Source: an uncultured Bacteroidales bacterium
GTDB taxonomy: Bacteria > Bacteroidota > Bacteroidia > Bacteroidales > UBA932
Length of the DNA: 62,624 nucleotides
Direction: 5' to 3'
Assembly: GCA_900319975.1 (NCBI GenBank)
Contig: ONQP01000002.1
Location: 1-62,624 of the forward strand
Of this stretch, positions 45,381 to 54,557 are shown piece after piece. The translations under genes and the position numbers were made by a program. Positions within the stretch are counted from its first letter, which is position 1. Each line of letters starts with the position of its first letter. The notes beneath the pieces were generated by a model that saw only the letters and a list, made by a program, of their open reading frames with translations, was not told the origin of the DNA and made no database searches.

Positions 45381-46442
45381 ATGAGCGGCTTCGGTTTCCA
45401 TAGGATTTTGCCCGGCTTGTGCGTCCTCGCGCTGGCCGCCGGGGCTTGCTCCAAGCAGCCGCGCCCCGTCGGGTCGCTGCGGGAGGCGCCCGTGGACATC
45501 CGCGTCTCCATGGACGGTGAATCCGAAGCGACCAAGGCGCTGGTCGATTTCGCCAACGGCAGCTATTACGGCATCTTCGCCTGCATCCACGAAGACAGCC
45601 CGTCCGTTTTCGCGCCCTTCAAGTCCAGCGTCTATAATGCGCGGGCGAAGAAGGTCAGCGGCAAGTGGCTCTTCGACTATGTCGGAACGGCCTCGCCGGG
45701 CGCGCTGGATGCCACCAACGCTTCCTCTTTCGTCCTGCTGCAGCGGACTGACGACAAGACGGCCGACCTCTATGCGTATGCTCCCTGGATCCAGGACGCC
45801 TATCTGCCTTCCGTCGGCCCGACGAGAATCCCCTTCAAGGTATCCGAGCAGAAGGACCTGATGTATGCGGAGCAGAATCTGAACAATGACAACGGCGGCC
45901 TGGATCCGGCAGGCATGGCCCCGCTTTCCGCGACATTCCATTTCAAGCATGCGATGGCCCGGCTGGTCTTCAAATTCCGGGTGCTCAACATGCCGACCAA
46001 TTACCGCATCACGTCACTGTCCATCGCCCGGACGGACGATGCCGCGACCACGCATCTCTACACCTCCGGCACCTTCAATGCCATTACCGGGGCGCTCGAC
46101 TGCGAGGAGGGGACGAATGCGGACGGCAAGCATATCCTCGCGGTCCCGAAAGAATTGACCGTGGACTCGACGACGCCGGCGGCCCTTGCCGTCCTGCTCG
46201 CCCCGACGGAGGTGGCCGACGACGAACTGAGCTTCACCTTTACGGTCAACGGCCAGAAACTCCAGCCCTTCGTCCTGAAGAAGGACTTTGTCGAACACGA
46301 AACCGGAAGCGGAATTTATGGCTTCCAGGCCGGTTATACCTACACATTCAATTTCACGCTGGACAATTACGTCTATTTCGACGGCTTCAGCGTCAATGAG
46401 GATTGGGAGTCCCTGGACCTCCCGCTCCCGGATTATATTTGA
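45381..46442 (+). CDS. Fimbrillin-type subunit B, cassette 1
   Basis: A 353-residue lipoprotein (lipobox AAGAC, Cys23) starting 2 nt after subunit A. The maturation-type site is EATKAL at Lys52. Family segments include YYGIFACIHED, DDKTADLYAYAPW, FKHAMARLVFKFRVLN and LYTSGTFNAITGAL, all of which recur in the cassette-2 partner at 53464. FHFKHAMARLVFKF is the hydrophobic central strand typical of Mfa1-like fimbrillins. It ends YVYFDGFSVNEDWESL, the usual tail of this group. Probably an accessory pilin between shaft and tip. Confidence 0.78.
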   Translation: MSGFGFHRILPGLCVLALAAGACSKQPRPVGSLREAPVDIRVSMDGESEATKALVDFANGSYYGIFACIHEDSPSVFAPFKSSVYNARAKKVSGKWLFDYVGTASPGALDATNASSFVLLQRTDDKTADLYAYAPWIQDAYLPSVGPTRIPFKVSEQKDLMYAEQNLNNDNGGLDPAGMAPLSATFHFKHAMARLVFKFRVLNMPTNYRITSLSIARTDDAATTHLYTSGTFNAITGALDCEEGTNADGKHILAVPKELTVDSTTPAALAVLLAPTEVADDELSFTFTVNGQKLQPFVLKKDFVEHETGSGIYGFQAGYTYTFNFTLDNYVYFDGFSVNEDWESLDLPLPDYI

Positions 46443-46448
46443 TGCCCT

Positions 46449-47660
46449 ATGAGACTTGGATCAGACCTGCGCGTATTCCTGGCTTCGGCCCTGCTGCTTT
46501 GCGGCGGGCTGGCGGCGTGCACCCGTGTGCCGCAGCCGGCCGGAGAGGAGCCGGAAGGGACCGTGCGCCTGAGTCTGGACACCAAGGGTCTTCCCGCAGG
46601 GCAGCGTACTTTCCGGGCGGTCATCTTTGACAAGAACAACGAATACGCCACCAACGGTTCCTATTCCACGACGACTTCCGGCTCCCACACGGATGCCCAC
46701 ACGGGCGCTGTGCGCGAATGGCTCCTGCCCTGCCGGGTCGATGACGGCGGAACGCCGCTAGACGAGTCCGGGGCGGCGGTGGACAATCTGGCCGACGCGG
46801 ACCATCGCAGCGTTTACGGGCTGCGCTGGGGCGGCTCGGGCAGTATCACCCTGGCGGCGGTCTCGCCGGCCGTGCGCGTCCTCCAGGACGAACTCGACGA
46901 CAGGCGCTGCTACGTCGAGTGGTCCGCCGATACGGACGCGCCGCTCTATGTGAGCGCTCCGGCTGCGGGGACCTTCGCCGGATCGTGGATAAGCGGCGCG
47001 TATGTGTACGAGTCTTCCACGCGGATCCCGGCGCTGGTGGACTACCGGGCCTCCCTCTCGGTATTCATCGACTTCGACCGCGATCCCAACAACGACAGAC
47101 CCGTGGACGAGGCTTATATCCAGTCGGTCTGCGTCACCAACCGGGTCGTTTCCGACCGCTATTATCTTCAGGAGAAGGGGGATCATGCCCTCGGTTTCAC
47201 CTTGAAGGCCACGCCGGATGAGAACCGGCACTACACGGTCTCGGACACGCCGAAGGTCCTGTATGACTGGTCCGCGGACGGCGGGGTCATCCATCTGGAG
47301 AAAGCCAACAACGATACCTGGTCTTCATCCGGCGAGCGCAAGGTCTATCTGCCTGCCGTCAATTTCGCCGACACGGACTTGACCGACGCCGTACGGCCGG
47401 TGGTCCAGGTCCGGCTGGGCAGCGACACGGACCATCCTTTCACGGCAAAGGTGGTCCTGAACCAGACGCTCCTCCCGATGAAGCATTATACCTACAAACT
47501 GATGGTCTCCAAGACCTATGTAAACGTGTTCCTCGCTGTCGCGGACTGGGATACCGGAGGGGTGTCCGGGACCGTGACGGAGGCTCCGGCTTATGTCGGC
47601 TCGGTCAGCCTGACCGACGGCGGCTGGGAAGATGGCGAAGGAGGGGCCGCAGAAATCTGA
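46449..47660 (+). CDS. Fimbrial accessory lipoprotein C, cassette 1
   Basis: A 403-residue lipoprotein (lipobox LAAC, Cys24) with the site LDTKGL soon after the lipid Cys. It is less like classical fimbrillins but shares a layout with its partner at 54558: VRLSLDTK, FRA-IFD-N-E, a two-Cys-free sandwich core, SVCVTNRVVSDRYYL, and a C-terminal VVLNQTLLPMKHYTYKLMVS segment that matches VVLNQDLNAMTHYTLTLLIS in the partner. The stop shares one base with the start of the first tip gene. I infer an adaptor between pilins and tip; no function is proven by sequence. Confidence 0.72.
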   Translation: MRLGSDLRVFLASALLLCGGLAACTRVPQPAGEEPEGTVRLSLDTKGLPAGQRTFRAVIFDKNNEYATNGSYSTTTSGSHTDAHTGAVREWLLPCRVDDGGTPLDESGAAVDNLADADHRSVYGLRWGGSGSITLAAVSPAVRVLQDELDDRRCYVEWSADTDAPLYVSAPAAGTFAGSWISGAYVYESSTRIPALVDYRASLSVFIDFDRDPNNDRPVDEAYIQSVCVTNRVVSDRYYLQEKGDHALGFTLKATPDENRHYTVSDTPKVLYDWSADGGVIHLEKANNDTWSSSGERKVYLPAVNFADTDLTDAVRPVVQVRLGSDTDHPFTAKVVLNQTLLPMKHYTYKLMVSKTYVNVFLAVADWDTGGVSGTVTEAPAYVGSVSLTDGGWEDGEGGAAEI

Positions 47661-49927
47661 TGATGAACAGGAGACCGCTCATATCCATGTTTTTGCTTGC
47701 CGCGCTCTGCGCCTGCAATCCGGCTGCCCTGATGCCCGGGGACGAGCGTCCGGCCGTGGGCGTGGACCTTTCGCTCGCCATCGCTCCCATCGAGGACGCG
47801 ACGCCCGGCACCAAGACCGATTACGAACCGGATTACTGGAGTTCCATCGCGGACGCGGGCGAGCGGGCGGCGGCCGTCGCCGCCTCCGTCAAGACCGTCC
47901 TCCTGCTCCAGTTCGAGTGGACGGACGCCGAGGCGTCCGACGCGATCCTGATCGGGCAGCATTTTGTCAGTGACTGGGCCACGCAGAAGCCTGTCCTGCT
48001 GCCTTCCGACAAGAAGAATACGATCCTGGTGATCGCCAACGTCCCTGGGAAGCTGCCGCTCCCGTTCGGCACCACCCTCGGCGCTTTCCTGGAGAGCCGG
48101 AATTACAACCTGATCGACTGCCTGGACGACCTGTCCGGCCGGGGCGTCTGGTATTCCCCCAACGGCGGCACGGACCGCTACCTGCGGATGAGCTGCGCGG
48201 TGGAGAAGAATTCCATCGCCCAGGACGAGAGCATCTCCGCGAGCCTGAAACTCAATTGCGCCAAGGTCGTGGTCAAGGTGACCAACACCTCGCCTGCGGG
48301 CGAAAAGGTCGCGATCGACGAGGTCCGGCTGGGCGGCATCAACCGGAAATATTACTACGTTACGAACATGGACGGGTTTGTGGATCCCTTCTCCGTCCGG
48401 ACGCCCCATCGCTACGAGGAGGTTGACGCCTTCCCGGCGGCCTATAATGAAAGCGGCGACACGCAGACCTACACGTTCTATGTCCCCGCGAACCTCCGGG
48501 GCGCCGCCCCGTCCAGCACTTCCGCGCAGTCCAAGAACGATTATGCACCCCAGGGAGCGACCTATTTCAGGATCCTGGGCACATCGGGGACGACACCGGT
48601 CATCCACACGTACTATCTGGGCAGGAACCTGACGGACGACTTCAACCTTGCCCCGAACCATAAATACAGCTTTGATTTCAAGGTCAGGACACCGGGCGAC
48701 GCAGCCCACGATTCCCGCGTGGAGGACCTGTCAGAGGTGACTTTCACCACGGATGCCAATTGCTATATCCTCCAGCCGCCGGCATTGGCGGGACAGTCCC
48801 GGACCTATGCCATCCCGATCCGCCGGGCGGCGGTGTTCTGGAATCCGAACAACGTCGACCAGGGACTTTATGGCGCGTCCGGCGGAGACAACGAGGTCTT
48901 CACGCTCAGCGAGAATACGCCCTGGACCGCCAGCGTCGAGTGGTCGGATTTCGCAGGGGACTTCGATGCGGACGCTTTCCTGACGGTCAAGTCGGGGGCG
49001 GGATTCGACTCCGGGAGCAATCCGGGGGCTTTCTTCAAGGTCAGGGTGGATGCCGGTATGTCGGGCAGCGCCTACGTATCGGTCAAGAATGCTGCCGGCG
49101 TGATCCTGTGGAGCTGGCTGCTCTGGGTGACGGACTACGATCCGGACGTGCCGATGGCGCCCGAGGCCGGGAAGTATCTCTACGCCGTACCGGGCGGAGA
49201 GATCCATCGCTACAACGGAGCGACGCTCTGGGCTGCGGGAAAGGCATATGAAGGAGCTTTCATGATGGACCGCAATCTGGGGGCCCGGGCATCCGGGAGC
49301 GTGTACATGCCGGATACCTATGGCTACTTGTATCAATACGGACGGAAAGATCCCTTCACCTGGGATTCGAAAGGTACGGGTGCTGTCAACTGGACGACGC
49401 CGAATCCCGACGGCGGTTATGCGAACACCCGCTGGGCTGTCCATAATCCGACGCGGTGGATCAATCGGGGTGCCTGGCAATCTGGAGACTGGACCGCGAC
49501 CACGGATGAACTGTACAGCACGAAAGTGTGGCACGACCCTTTGTTTGACGCTACTACCGGAGATGAGCGGCACGAAGCGGACAAGTCCATCTATGACCCT
49601 TGTCCGCCCGGGTGGTCCGTACCGCAGAACGGCGTCCTGCAGGATGTGATGGCTTCCGGGAAAAACCGCTGGGATGGCACGGAAGGCCGCCAGGGCCGGT
49701 ATTATTTTCCGGAAGGGTATGACAACCGCGGCACCACGGGCGTGATCTTCTTCCCCGCCGCCGGAGCATACGACACCTCTTCCCCCGCCAATCCATTGGT
49801 CGGTGGATGTATGTTCTATCGGCTCAAAGGAGAAAGCGCCATGTTCAATTCCGGCAATTTCGTGAACAACAATGGCAGTTATACATACGGTCTCCGCAGC
49901 GTCCGGTGCATTAAAGTGAAGCAATGA
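47660..49927 (+). CDS. Putative fimbrial tip adhesin D1 (DUF4906 with C-terminal FISUMP-like domain)
   Basis: A 755-residue lipoprotein (Cys at ~17-19; site PGTKTD at Lys52). Residues ~60-490 resemble DUF4906 tip proteins (VKTVLLLQFEW, NCAKVVVKVTN, YTFYVPANLRG, YTYYLG-like HTYYLG, AIPIRRAAVFWNP). The C-terminal ~260 residues look like a FISUMP (Fibrobacter-paralogous) lectin-type module: SWLLWVTDYDPDVPM, FMMDRNLGA, QYGRKDPF, SIYDPCPPGW and a final VRCIKVKQ. Cys residues in DPCPPGW and RCI probably pair around the variable part. It overlaps gene C by 1 nt and the next tip gene by 4 nt. A ligand-binding tip role is inferred. Confidence 0.78.
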   Translation: MMNRRPLISMFLLAALCACNPAALMPGDERPAVGVDLSLAIAPIEDATPGTKTDYEPDYWSSIADAGERAAAVAASVKTVLLLQFEWTDAEASDAILIGQHFVSDWATQKPVLLPSDKKNTILVIANVPGKLPLPFGTTLGAFLESRNYNLIDCLDDLSGRGVWYSPNGGTDRYLRMSCAVEKNSIAQDESISASLKLNCAKVVVKVTNTSPAGEKVAIDEVRLGGINRKYYYVTNMDGFVDPFSVRTPHRYEEVDAFPAAYNESGDTQTYTFYVPANLRGAAPSSTSAQSKNDYAPQGATYFRILGTSGTTPVIHTYYLGRNLTDDFNLAPNHKYSFDFKVRTPGDAAHDSRVEDLSEVTFTTDANCYILQPPALAGQSRTYAIPIRRAAVFWNPNNVDQGLYGASGGDNEVFTLSENTPWTASVEWSDFAGDFDADAFLTVKSGAGFDSGSNPGAFFKVRVDAGMSGSAYVSVKNAAGVILWSWLLWVTDYDPDVPMAPEAGKYLYAVPGGEIHRYNGATLWAAGKAYEGAFMMDRNLGARASGSVYMPDTYGYLYQYGRKDPFTWDSKGTGAVNWTTPNPDGGYANTRWAVHNPTRWINRGAWQSGDWTATTDELYSTKVWHDPLFDATTGDERHEADKSIYDPCPPGWSVPQNGVLQDVMASGKNRWDGTEGRQGRYYFPEGYDNRGTTGVIFFPAAGAYDTSSPANPLVGGCMFYRLKGESAMFNSGNFVNNNGSYTYGLRSVRCIKVKQ

Positions 49928-52194
49928 TGAAACGGTTCAGTCTCATATTCCTGGCGTTGCTGTCATACGCTTGTACGCCGGAAGTCCTCACGCCGGATTC
50001 CCCGCAGAATCCTCCGCGTGAGCCGGTTCCCGTGTCCGTTTCCCTGACCGCGGCTCCGCTGGAGGGCGAAGCCGTCGCGACCAAGGCCGACCAGGAGTCG
50101 CAGATCAAGTCCGTCGGCCTCGTCCAGTTCGAGTGGATCGACGACGATCCCGCCCACGTCCTGCAGGCCAGGATGGTCAGCCGCCAATACTTTGACCATT
50201 ACCCGCTGGACGAAGCGGGCGGTGAGAATTTCGCACTGGTCTCCTCCAACCGCAAGAACACCGTCCTGGTCATCGCCAATGCCCGCGAGGTGGACCTCTC
50301 GTTCGGAATGGAAGAGGGTGCGGAGGAGCAGCCGACGTTCGAGGAGATCCTGACCCGGCAGAACGCCACCCTGCTCGCGACCCCGTCCTTGGACGACCTG
50401 TGGTACAGCGACGGCACCGACAATTACCTGCGGATGAGCGCATCCGTCGTCCTGGACGGCGTGGCCATCACGCCGGTCCCGCGGATCGGTACCGATTCCG
50501 ACCCGCTGCAGCTGAAGCGCAACTGCGCCAAAGTCACGGTCAATGTCACGAACGAAACTTCCGGCCCGGAAGCTGTGACCATCGACCAGGTGCGGCTCTG
50601 CGGCGTCAACCGGCGCTACTATCTTGCGGCCCATCTGGATGCGGGACTCTTCCGGGATGTGTATTCGCATTCCCAGCCCCAGCGCTTCGACGCGGAGCCG
50701 GAGGCGTTCAGCGGTCCGGCCCAGACCTATACCTTCTATGTGCCGCTCAACCTGCGCGGCGACAACGGAAGCAGCACCCAGACCGGCAAGAACCTGAACA
50801 CCCCGGCAGGAGCGACTTGTTTCCGCCTCTACGGGCATTACGGTGCGGATTCTCCCATTGTCTATACCTACTATCTGGGCGGCGACCTGGTCAGCGATTT
50901 CAACCTGGAAGCCAATAAGAGTTATACTTACGATATCACCCTTTCCGTCAAGGGAGATCCCGAATCGGATTCCCGCGTGGAGGACTTTGGCGAGATCAAG
51001 CTCCTGACGGATGCCAACTGCTATATGCTGCAGGCGCCGGACGTGCCCGGCGTGACGTATACCTATGCCATCCCGGTGCGCCGTGCGGCCGTGTTCTGGA
51101 ACAGCCCCGGCACGAATATGGGCGTCTATGGCGCCGCCAGCTATGAAGCAGCCCCCTTCTCTTTGGAGGAGGATACGGCGTGGACGCCGGCCGTGGTGTG
51201 GAAGACGATGGTCGAAGGAGATGTTTCGGATGATGCTTTCCTGCTGACGCCGACCGGAAGCGGCATGGGTTTCAATCCGGACCATGCCGATCCGCCGGCC
51301 GGCCACCAGCCCTGGCTGCGCGTCAGGGTGCCTTACGGGATGCGGGGCAATGCCCTCGTGGCCATCAAGGATGGCGCCGGCAACATCTTGTGGAGCTGGC
51401 ATCTCTGGGTGACGGACTATGATCCCGACGTGCCGATGACGCCCGAATCCGGAACGTATGTCTATGCGGTGCCGGGCGGCGAGATCCACCGCTACAACAA
51501 TGCGGTCTTCAATACGGGTGGGTATAGCCAGGCGTTCATGATGGACCGCAACCTCGGGGCCAACACCGTCTGGGGAACTACGGCTGCAACCAGCCAGGGA
51601 TACCGGTACCAGCTGGGGCGGAAGGATCCGTTCCTGGAGAACTTCTCCCACCCGGCGCTTGCGAGCAGCGTGGCGGACGACAGGAATGTCCGCTATGGCG
51701 TGCAGCACCCGAATGTCTGGTTCCGGATGGCCACATCCGCGGGCCAGTGGACCTCGCCGCAGGATCCTTTGATCTTGAAGGGCACGTATGCCAACTGGTT
51801 CGACCGGCTGTACAATGAGCACGGCGGAGACAATTGCGAGCCGGGCAAGTCCATTTATGACCCGTGTCCTCCGGGATGGCGTCTTCCGCTTTCTACGGTA
51901 TGGACCGGGATCATCACGACCAGTCAATGGAGTACCGTTGACAAGGGTTTGATATACTATCCTGAGGGCTATGACAACCGGGCCGCCACGGGCGTCGTCT
52001 TCCTTCCTGCGGGAGGCTGGGCAAGTCCGGCAAATCATTGGCGTCGCGGTGCCGCGGGTGTCATCGGGGCATATCATTGCTCGGATGGAGGAAAGAACAT
52101 TCTGAATTTCCGATCTGACGGTCAGTATCAAGGAGTTACTAATGATTATGATGAAGCGGCCCTTATCAGTGCCCGTTGCATCCGCGTGAATTGA
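49924..52194 (+). CDS. Putative fimbrial tip adhesin D2 (DUF4906 with C-terminal FISUMP-like domain)
   Basis: A 756-residue paralogue of D1, starting inside its stop (ATGA). Lipobox SYAC near residue 17; site VATKAD. The order of motifs is the same: NCAKVTVNVTNE, QTYTFYVPLNLRG, YTYYLGGDLVSDFNLE, AIPVRRAAVFWN, WSWHLWVTDYDPDVPM, FMMDRNLGA, QLGRKDPF, NCEPGKSIYDPCPPGWRLP and the final ARCIRVN. The C-terminal portion after DPCPPGW differs from D1 and is AT-rich (26 of 60 bases G or C at 52081-52140). It closes the first cassette; subunit A of cassette 2 starts 8 nt later. Confidence 0.78.
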   Translation: MMKRFSLIFLALLSYACTPEVLTPDSPQNPPREPVPVSVSLTAAPLEGEAVATKADQESQIKSVGLVQFEWIDDDPAHVLQARMVSRQYFDHYPLDEAGGENFALVSSNRKNTVLVIANAREVDLSFGMEEGAEEQPTFEEILTRQNATLLATPSLDDLWYSDGTDNYLRMSASVVLDGVAITPVPRIGTDSDPLQLKRNCAKVTVNVTNETSGPEAVTIDQVRLCGVNRRYYLAAHLDAGLFRDVYSHSQPQRFDAEPEAFSGPAQTYTFYVPLNLRGDNGSSTQTGKNLNTPAGATCFRLYGHYGADSPIVYTYYLGGDLVSDFNLEANKSYTYDITLSVKGDPESDSRVEDFGEIKLLTDANCYMLQAPDVPGVTYTYAIPVRRAAVFWNSPGTNMGVYGAASYEAAPFSLEEDTAWTPAVVWKTMVEGDVSDDAFLLTPTGSGMGFNPDHADPPAGHQPWLRVRVPYGMRGNALVAIKDGAGNILWSWHLWVTDYDPDVPMTPESGTYVYAVPGGEIHRYNNAVFNTGGYSQAFMMDRNLGANTVWGTTAATSQGYRYQLGRKDPFLENFSHPALASSVADDRNVRYGVQHPNVWFRMATSAGQWTSPQDPLILKGTYANWFDRLYNEHGGDNCEPGKSIYDPCPPGWRLPLSTVWTGIITTSQWSTVDKGLIYYPEGYDNRAATGVVFLPAGGWASPANHWRRGAAGVIGAYHCSDGGKNILNFRSDGQYQGVTNDYDEAALISARCIRVN

Positions 52195-52202
52195 TAATAG
52201 AT

Positions 52203-53462
52203 ATGAAGAAGTCATTCGTATATATTTCTGTCCTGCTGCTCGCGGCCGTGTCCTGTACGAGGGAGCCGCTCGACGTGTCTTTCGCCAGGCCGGGCGGTGC
52301 GCTGCCCGCGGCGTCGGACGTGCCGGTGGCGTTTGCCGTGGGCGGACCGCAGACCAGGAGCCAGGCGCCGATCACGACGCTCGCCGCGCTCGCGGCGCAG
52401 GACTTCAGCGTGAGCGCCTGGTATTCGCCGGAAGGCGAGATCTTCGACGGGGTGCACGCCGTCAAGTATTTCGCGAACCACCGTTTCGGCTACGTCACGT
52501 CCGACCTGGCGGGGGAGACGAGTTTCCCCAATGCGTGGCAGGGCGTCGCCCCGCACGGGACAGCCGGCCTGGTGAATGCGAACCCCGTCTACTGGCCGGT
52601 CGACGGCACGCTGAGCTTCTTCTGTTACGCCCCGTACCGGGAGGGGGACGCAGACATCGTGCTGGAGGATCCCGTCACGGACGCCGGCGTCGTCGCGCGC
52701 CTGCCGGACTACCTGCCCGGCTCGCCGCTGATCCGCGTCACGCCGCCGGAGACCGCGGCCGACCAGGCCGACTTCCTGGCCTCGCCGGCGCTGCTTGACA
52801 GGAGCCGGCTCGACGATTCGGGGCGGTTCCCGCTGGACTTCAGCAGGCACCGGATGACGCAGGTGGAGTTCTGGTTCGCCTACAAGGGCACGCTCCAGAA
52901 CGATCCGAGCCAGACGCAGACCTTCGAGCAGGCGCGCGTCTCGAGCATCGAGATCCGCGATGTCGTCGGATCCAAGTATTGCTATTTCTCGGAAGCCCCT
53001 GACCGCACCCTGGGCTGCGCCTGGAGCGAGGGCGTCTCGCCCGCGGCTCCTGCGGACGCCGGGGCGGAGCTCCCGAAGGCCACCTACCGCCTGGTCAGTG
53101 CCACCGGCGGCGAATTGAAGACCGGCCTTGACGCCAGTCTGGAAGACATCGAGGAAGGCGGCGACTACCGCTTCATCAACGACACGCCTACGGGCCATCT
53201 CTTCCTCCTCCCGCAGAAGCTGCCGGCGGACGCGAAGCTCGTGATCAACTACGCCATCCTGAACCTGTATGCGGGCACCCGCGTCTCGGAAGTCGTGACC
53301 CTGGACCTGGCGTCCGGCCTTTCGGAATGGCCGGAAGGGAAGGTGGTGCGCTATCTGCTGACGCTGGACCTCCCCGAGCGGGGCGTCGTGGGCGTCAAGA
53401 CCCAGATCATCCGCTGGGAGGATGCCGGGATCCCTTACTATGAACAGGAAATGCTTTATTGA
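52203..53462 (+). CDS. Fimbrillin-type subunit A', cassette 2
   Basis: A 419-residue lipoprotein (lipobox AAVSC near residue 17) with the site PQTRSQ, as in its cassette-1 partner. The start is ATG 52203, whereas the partner uses TTG. The N-terminal ~200 residues are nearly identical to the partner (TTLAALAAQDFSVSAWYSP, KYFANHRFGY, CYAPYREGD, DYLPGSPLIRVTP). After about residue 220 similarity drops. This mosaic pattern suggests gene conversion of the 5' half after duplication. The stop is followed by the next start after 1 nt. Confidence 0.78.
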   Translation: MKKSFVYISVLLLAAVSCTREPLDVSFARPGGALPAASDVPVAFAVGGPQTRSQAPITTLAALAAQDFSVSAWYSPEGEIFDGVHAVKYFANHRFGYVTSDLAGETSFPNAWQGVAPHGTAGLVNANPVYWPVDGTLSFFCYAPYREGDADIVLEDPVTDAGVVARLPDYLPGSPLIRVTPPETAADQADFLASPALLDRSRLDDSGRFPLDFSRHRMTQVEFWFAYKGTLQNDPSQTQTFEQARVSSIEIRDVVGSKYCYFSEAPDRTLGCAWSEGVSPAAPADAGAELPKATYRLVSATGGELKTGLDASLEDIEEGGDYRFINDTPTGHLFLLPQKLPADAKLVINYAILNLYAGTRVSEVVTLDLASGLSEWPEGKVVRYLLTLDLPERGVVGVKTQIIRWEDAGIPYYEQEMLY

Positions 53463-53463
53463 G

Positions 53464-54552
53464 ATGAGAGGTAGATCGAATATGCTGTCCGTGGTGGCCG
53501 TCCTGCTCGTGACGGCGTCGGCCTGTACCAAGCAACCCGCCGGGGAGCAAGGTGCCGTCGTGGACGTCCGGACCGCCATCGAGGGTGCGACCGCAGACAC
53601 CAAGACCATCGTCACGGGGACGGATTTCCCCAGCTGGAACGGCCGGGCGGACGAACCGGCGGGCACCTTCGGCATCTTCTCCTGCGTGCACGAGGACGTG
53701 CCGTCCGAATATGCCGCCCACAAGCCCGCGACCTATAACATGCGCGGCTACAAGTCCGGTTCTTCCCTGCGCTACCACTACGTGGCCACGGCGGGAAGCG
53801 GCACGCTGGAAGGGGAGTATTCCAACCGCTTCATCCTGACGCAGCGCAAGGACGACAAGACCGCGGACCTGTATGCCTACGCGCCGTGGACCGTGGACGC
53901 CTGGGCGAGCGGTCCCACGGCGATTCCGTTTGAGACGATCAAGCAGTATGACTGGATGTATGCCGTGGAGAACGACCGGCCCTACCTCACCCCCATCGAC
54001 GCGAACGACCGGGAGAACAGCGGCCTGGATCCTGCCGGGACGGACCTTAAGGCTTCTTTCTACTTCCGGCATGCGATGGCGCAGGTGCGTTTCGAGTTCC
54101 GCCTGCTCAACACCCCGACCGATTATCTGGTGCGGCTGGCGTCCGTGACGCGCTCGTCCGGCGCGCCGCTCTACAGCGCCGGCACGTTCAACGCCATCAC
54201 GGGCGCGCTGGAAAACCTCGAAGAGACGGACAGCCTCACCCCCGACCTTCATGAATGGATCCGCTCGACCAGCCCGACCGCCATCTCGATCCTGCTGGTG
54301 CCGGGGGAGATCGGGCCCACCGACGAACTGACCTTCACGTTCACGGCGAACGGCCAGACGCTGACGCCCTTCGTGCTGACGCGCGACCGCGTCGCGCACG
54401 GTGACGGCGTCACCTTCGGCCTGCAGCCCGGGTATATCTACACCTACCACTTCACGATGGACAATTACGTCTTCTTCGACGGCTTCTCGGTCAGCACCGA
54501 CTGGACGACCCCGGCGAGCCCCGACGACGACCTGAATCCCATCCACATCTGA
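53464..54552 (+). CDS. Fimbrillin-type subunit B', cassette 2
   Basis: A 362-residue lipoprotein (lipobox ASAC near residue 19) with the site ADTKTI. I chose ATG 53464: the frame is open to 53422, but that start lies inside the A' gene and would hide the signal peptide. It shares FGIFSCVHED, DDKTADLYAYAPW, FYFRHAMAQVRFEFRLLN, YSAGTFNAITGAL and the tail FFDGFSVSTDW with the partner at 45381. Probably an accessory pilin. The TGA stop overlaps or abuts the start of C'. Confidence 0.78.
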   Translation: MRGRSNMLSVVAVLLVTASACTKQPAGEQGAVVDVRTAIEGATADTKTIVTGTDFPSWNGRADEPAGTFGIFSCVHEDVPSEYAAHKPATYNMRGYKSGSSLRYHYVATAGSGTLEGEYSNRFILTQRKDDKTADLYAYAPWTVDAWASGPTAIPFETIKQYDWMYAVENDRPYLTPIDANDRENSGLDPAGTDLKASFYFRHAMAQVRFEFRLLNTPTDYLVRLASVTRSSGAPLYSAGTFNAITGALENLEETDSLTPDLHEWIRSTSPTAISILLVPGEIGPTDELTFTFTANGQTLTPFVLTRDRVAHGDGVTFGLQPGYIYTYHFTMDNYVFFDGFSVSTDWTTPASPDDDLNPIHI

Positions 54553-54557
54553 TGCCT

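Larger units (their letters stand above)
44128..52194 (+). repeat. Five-gene fimbrial cassette, copy 1 (A-B-C-D1-D2)
   Basis: Same gene order, sizes and orientation as copy 2 at 52203-60457. The A genes share a 59-bp perfect match (44279-44337 and 52372-52430) and other long near-identical stretches; B, C and D pairs are clearly homologous but more diverged. Confidence 0.8.
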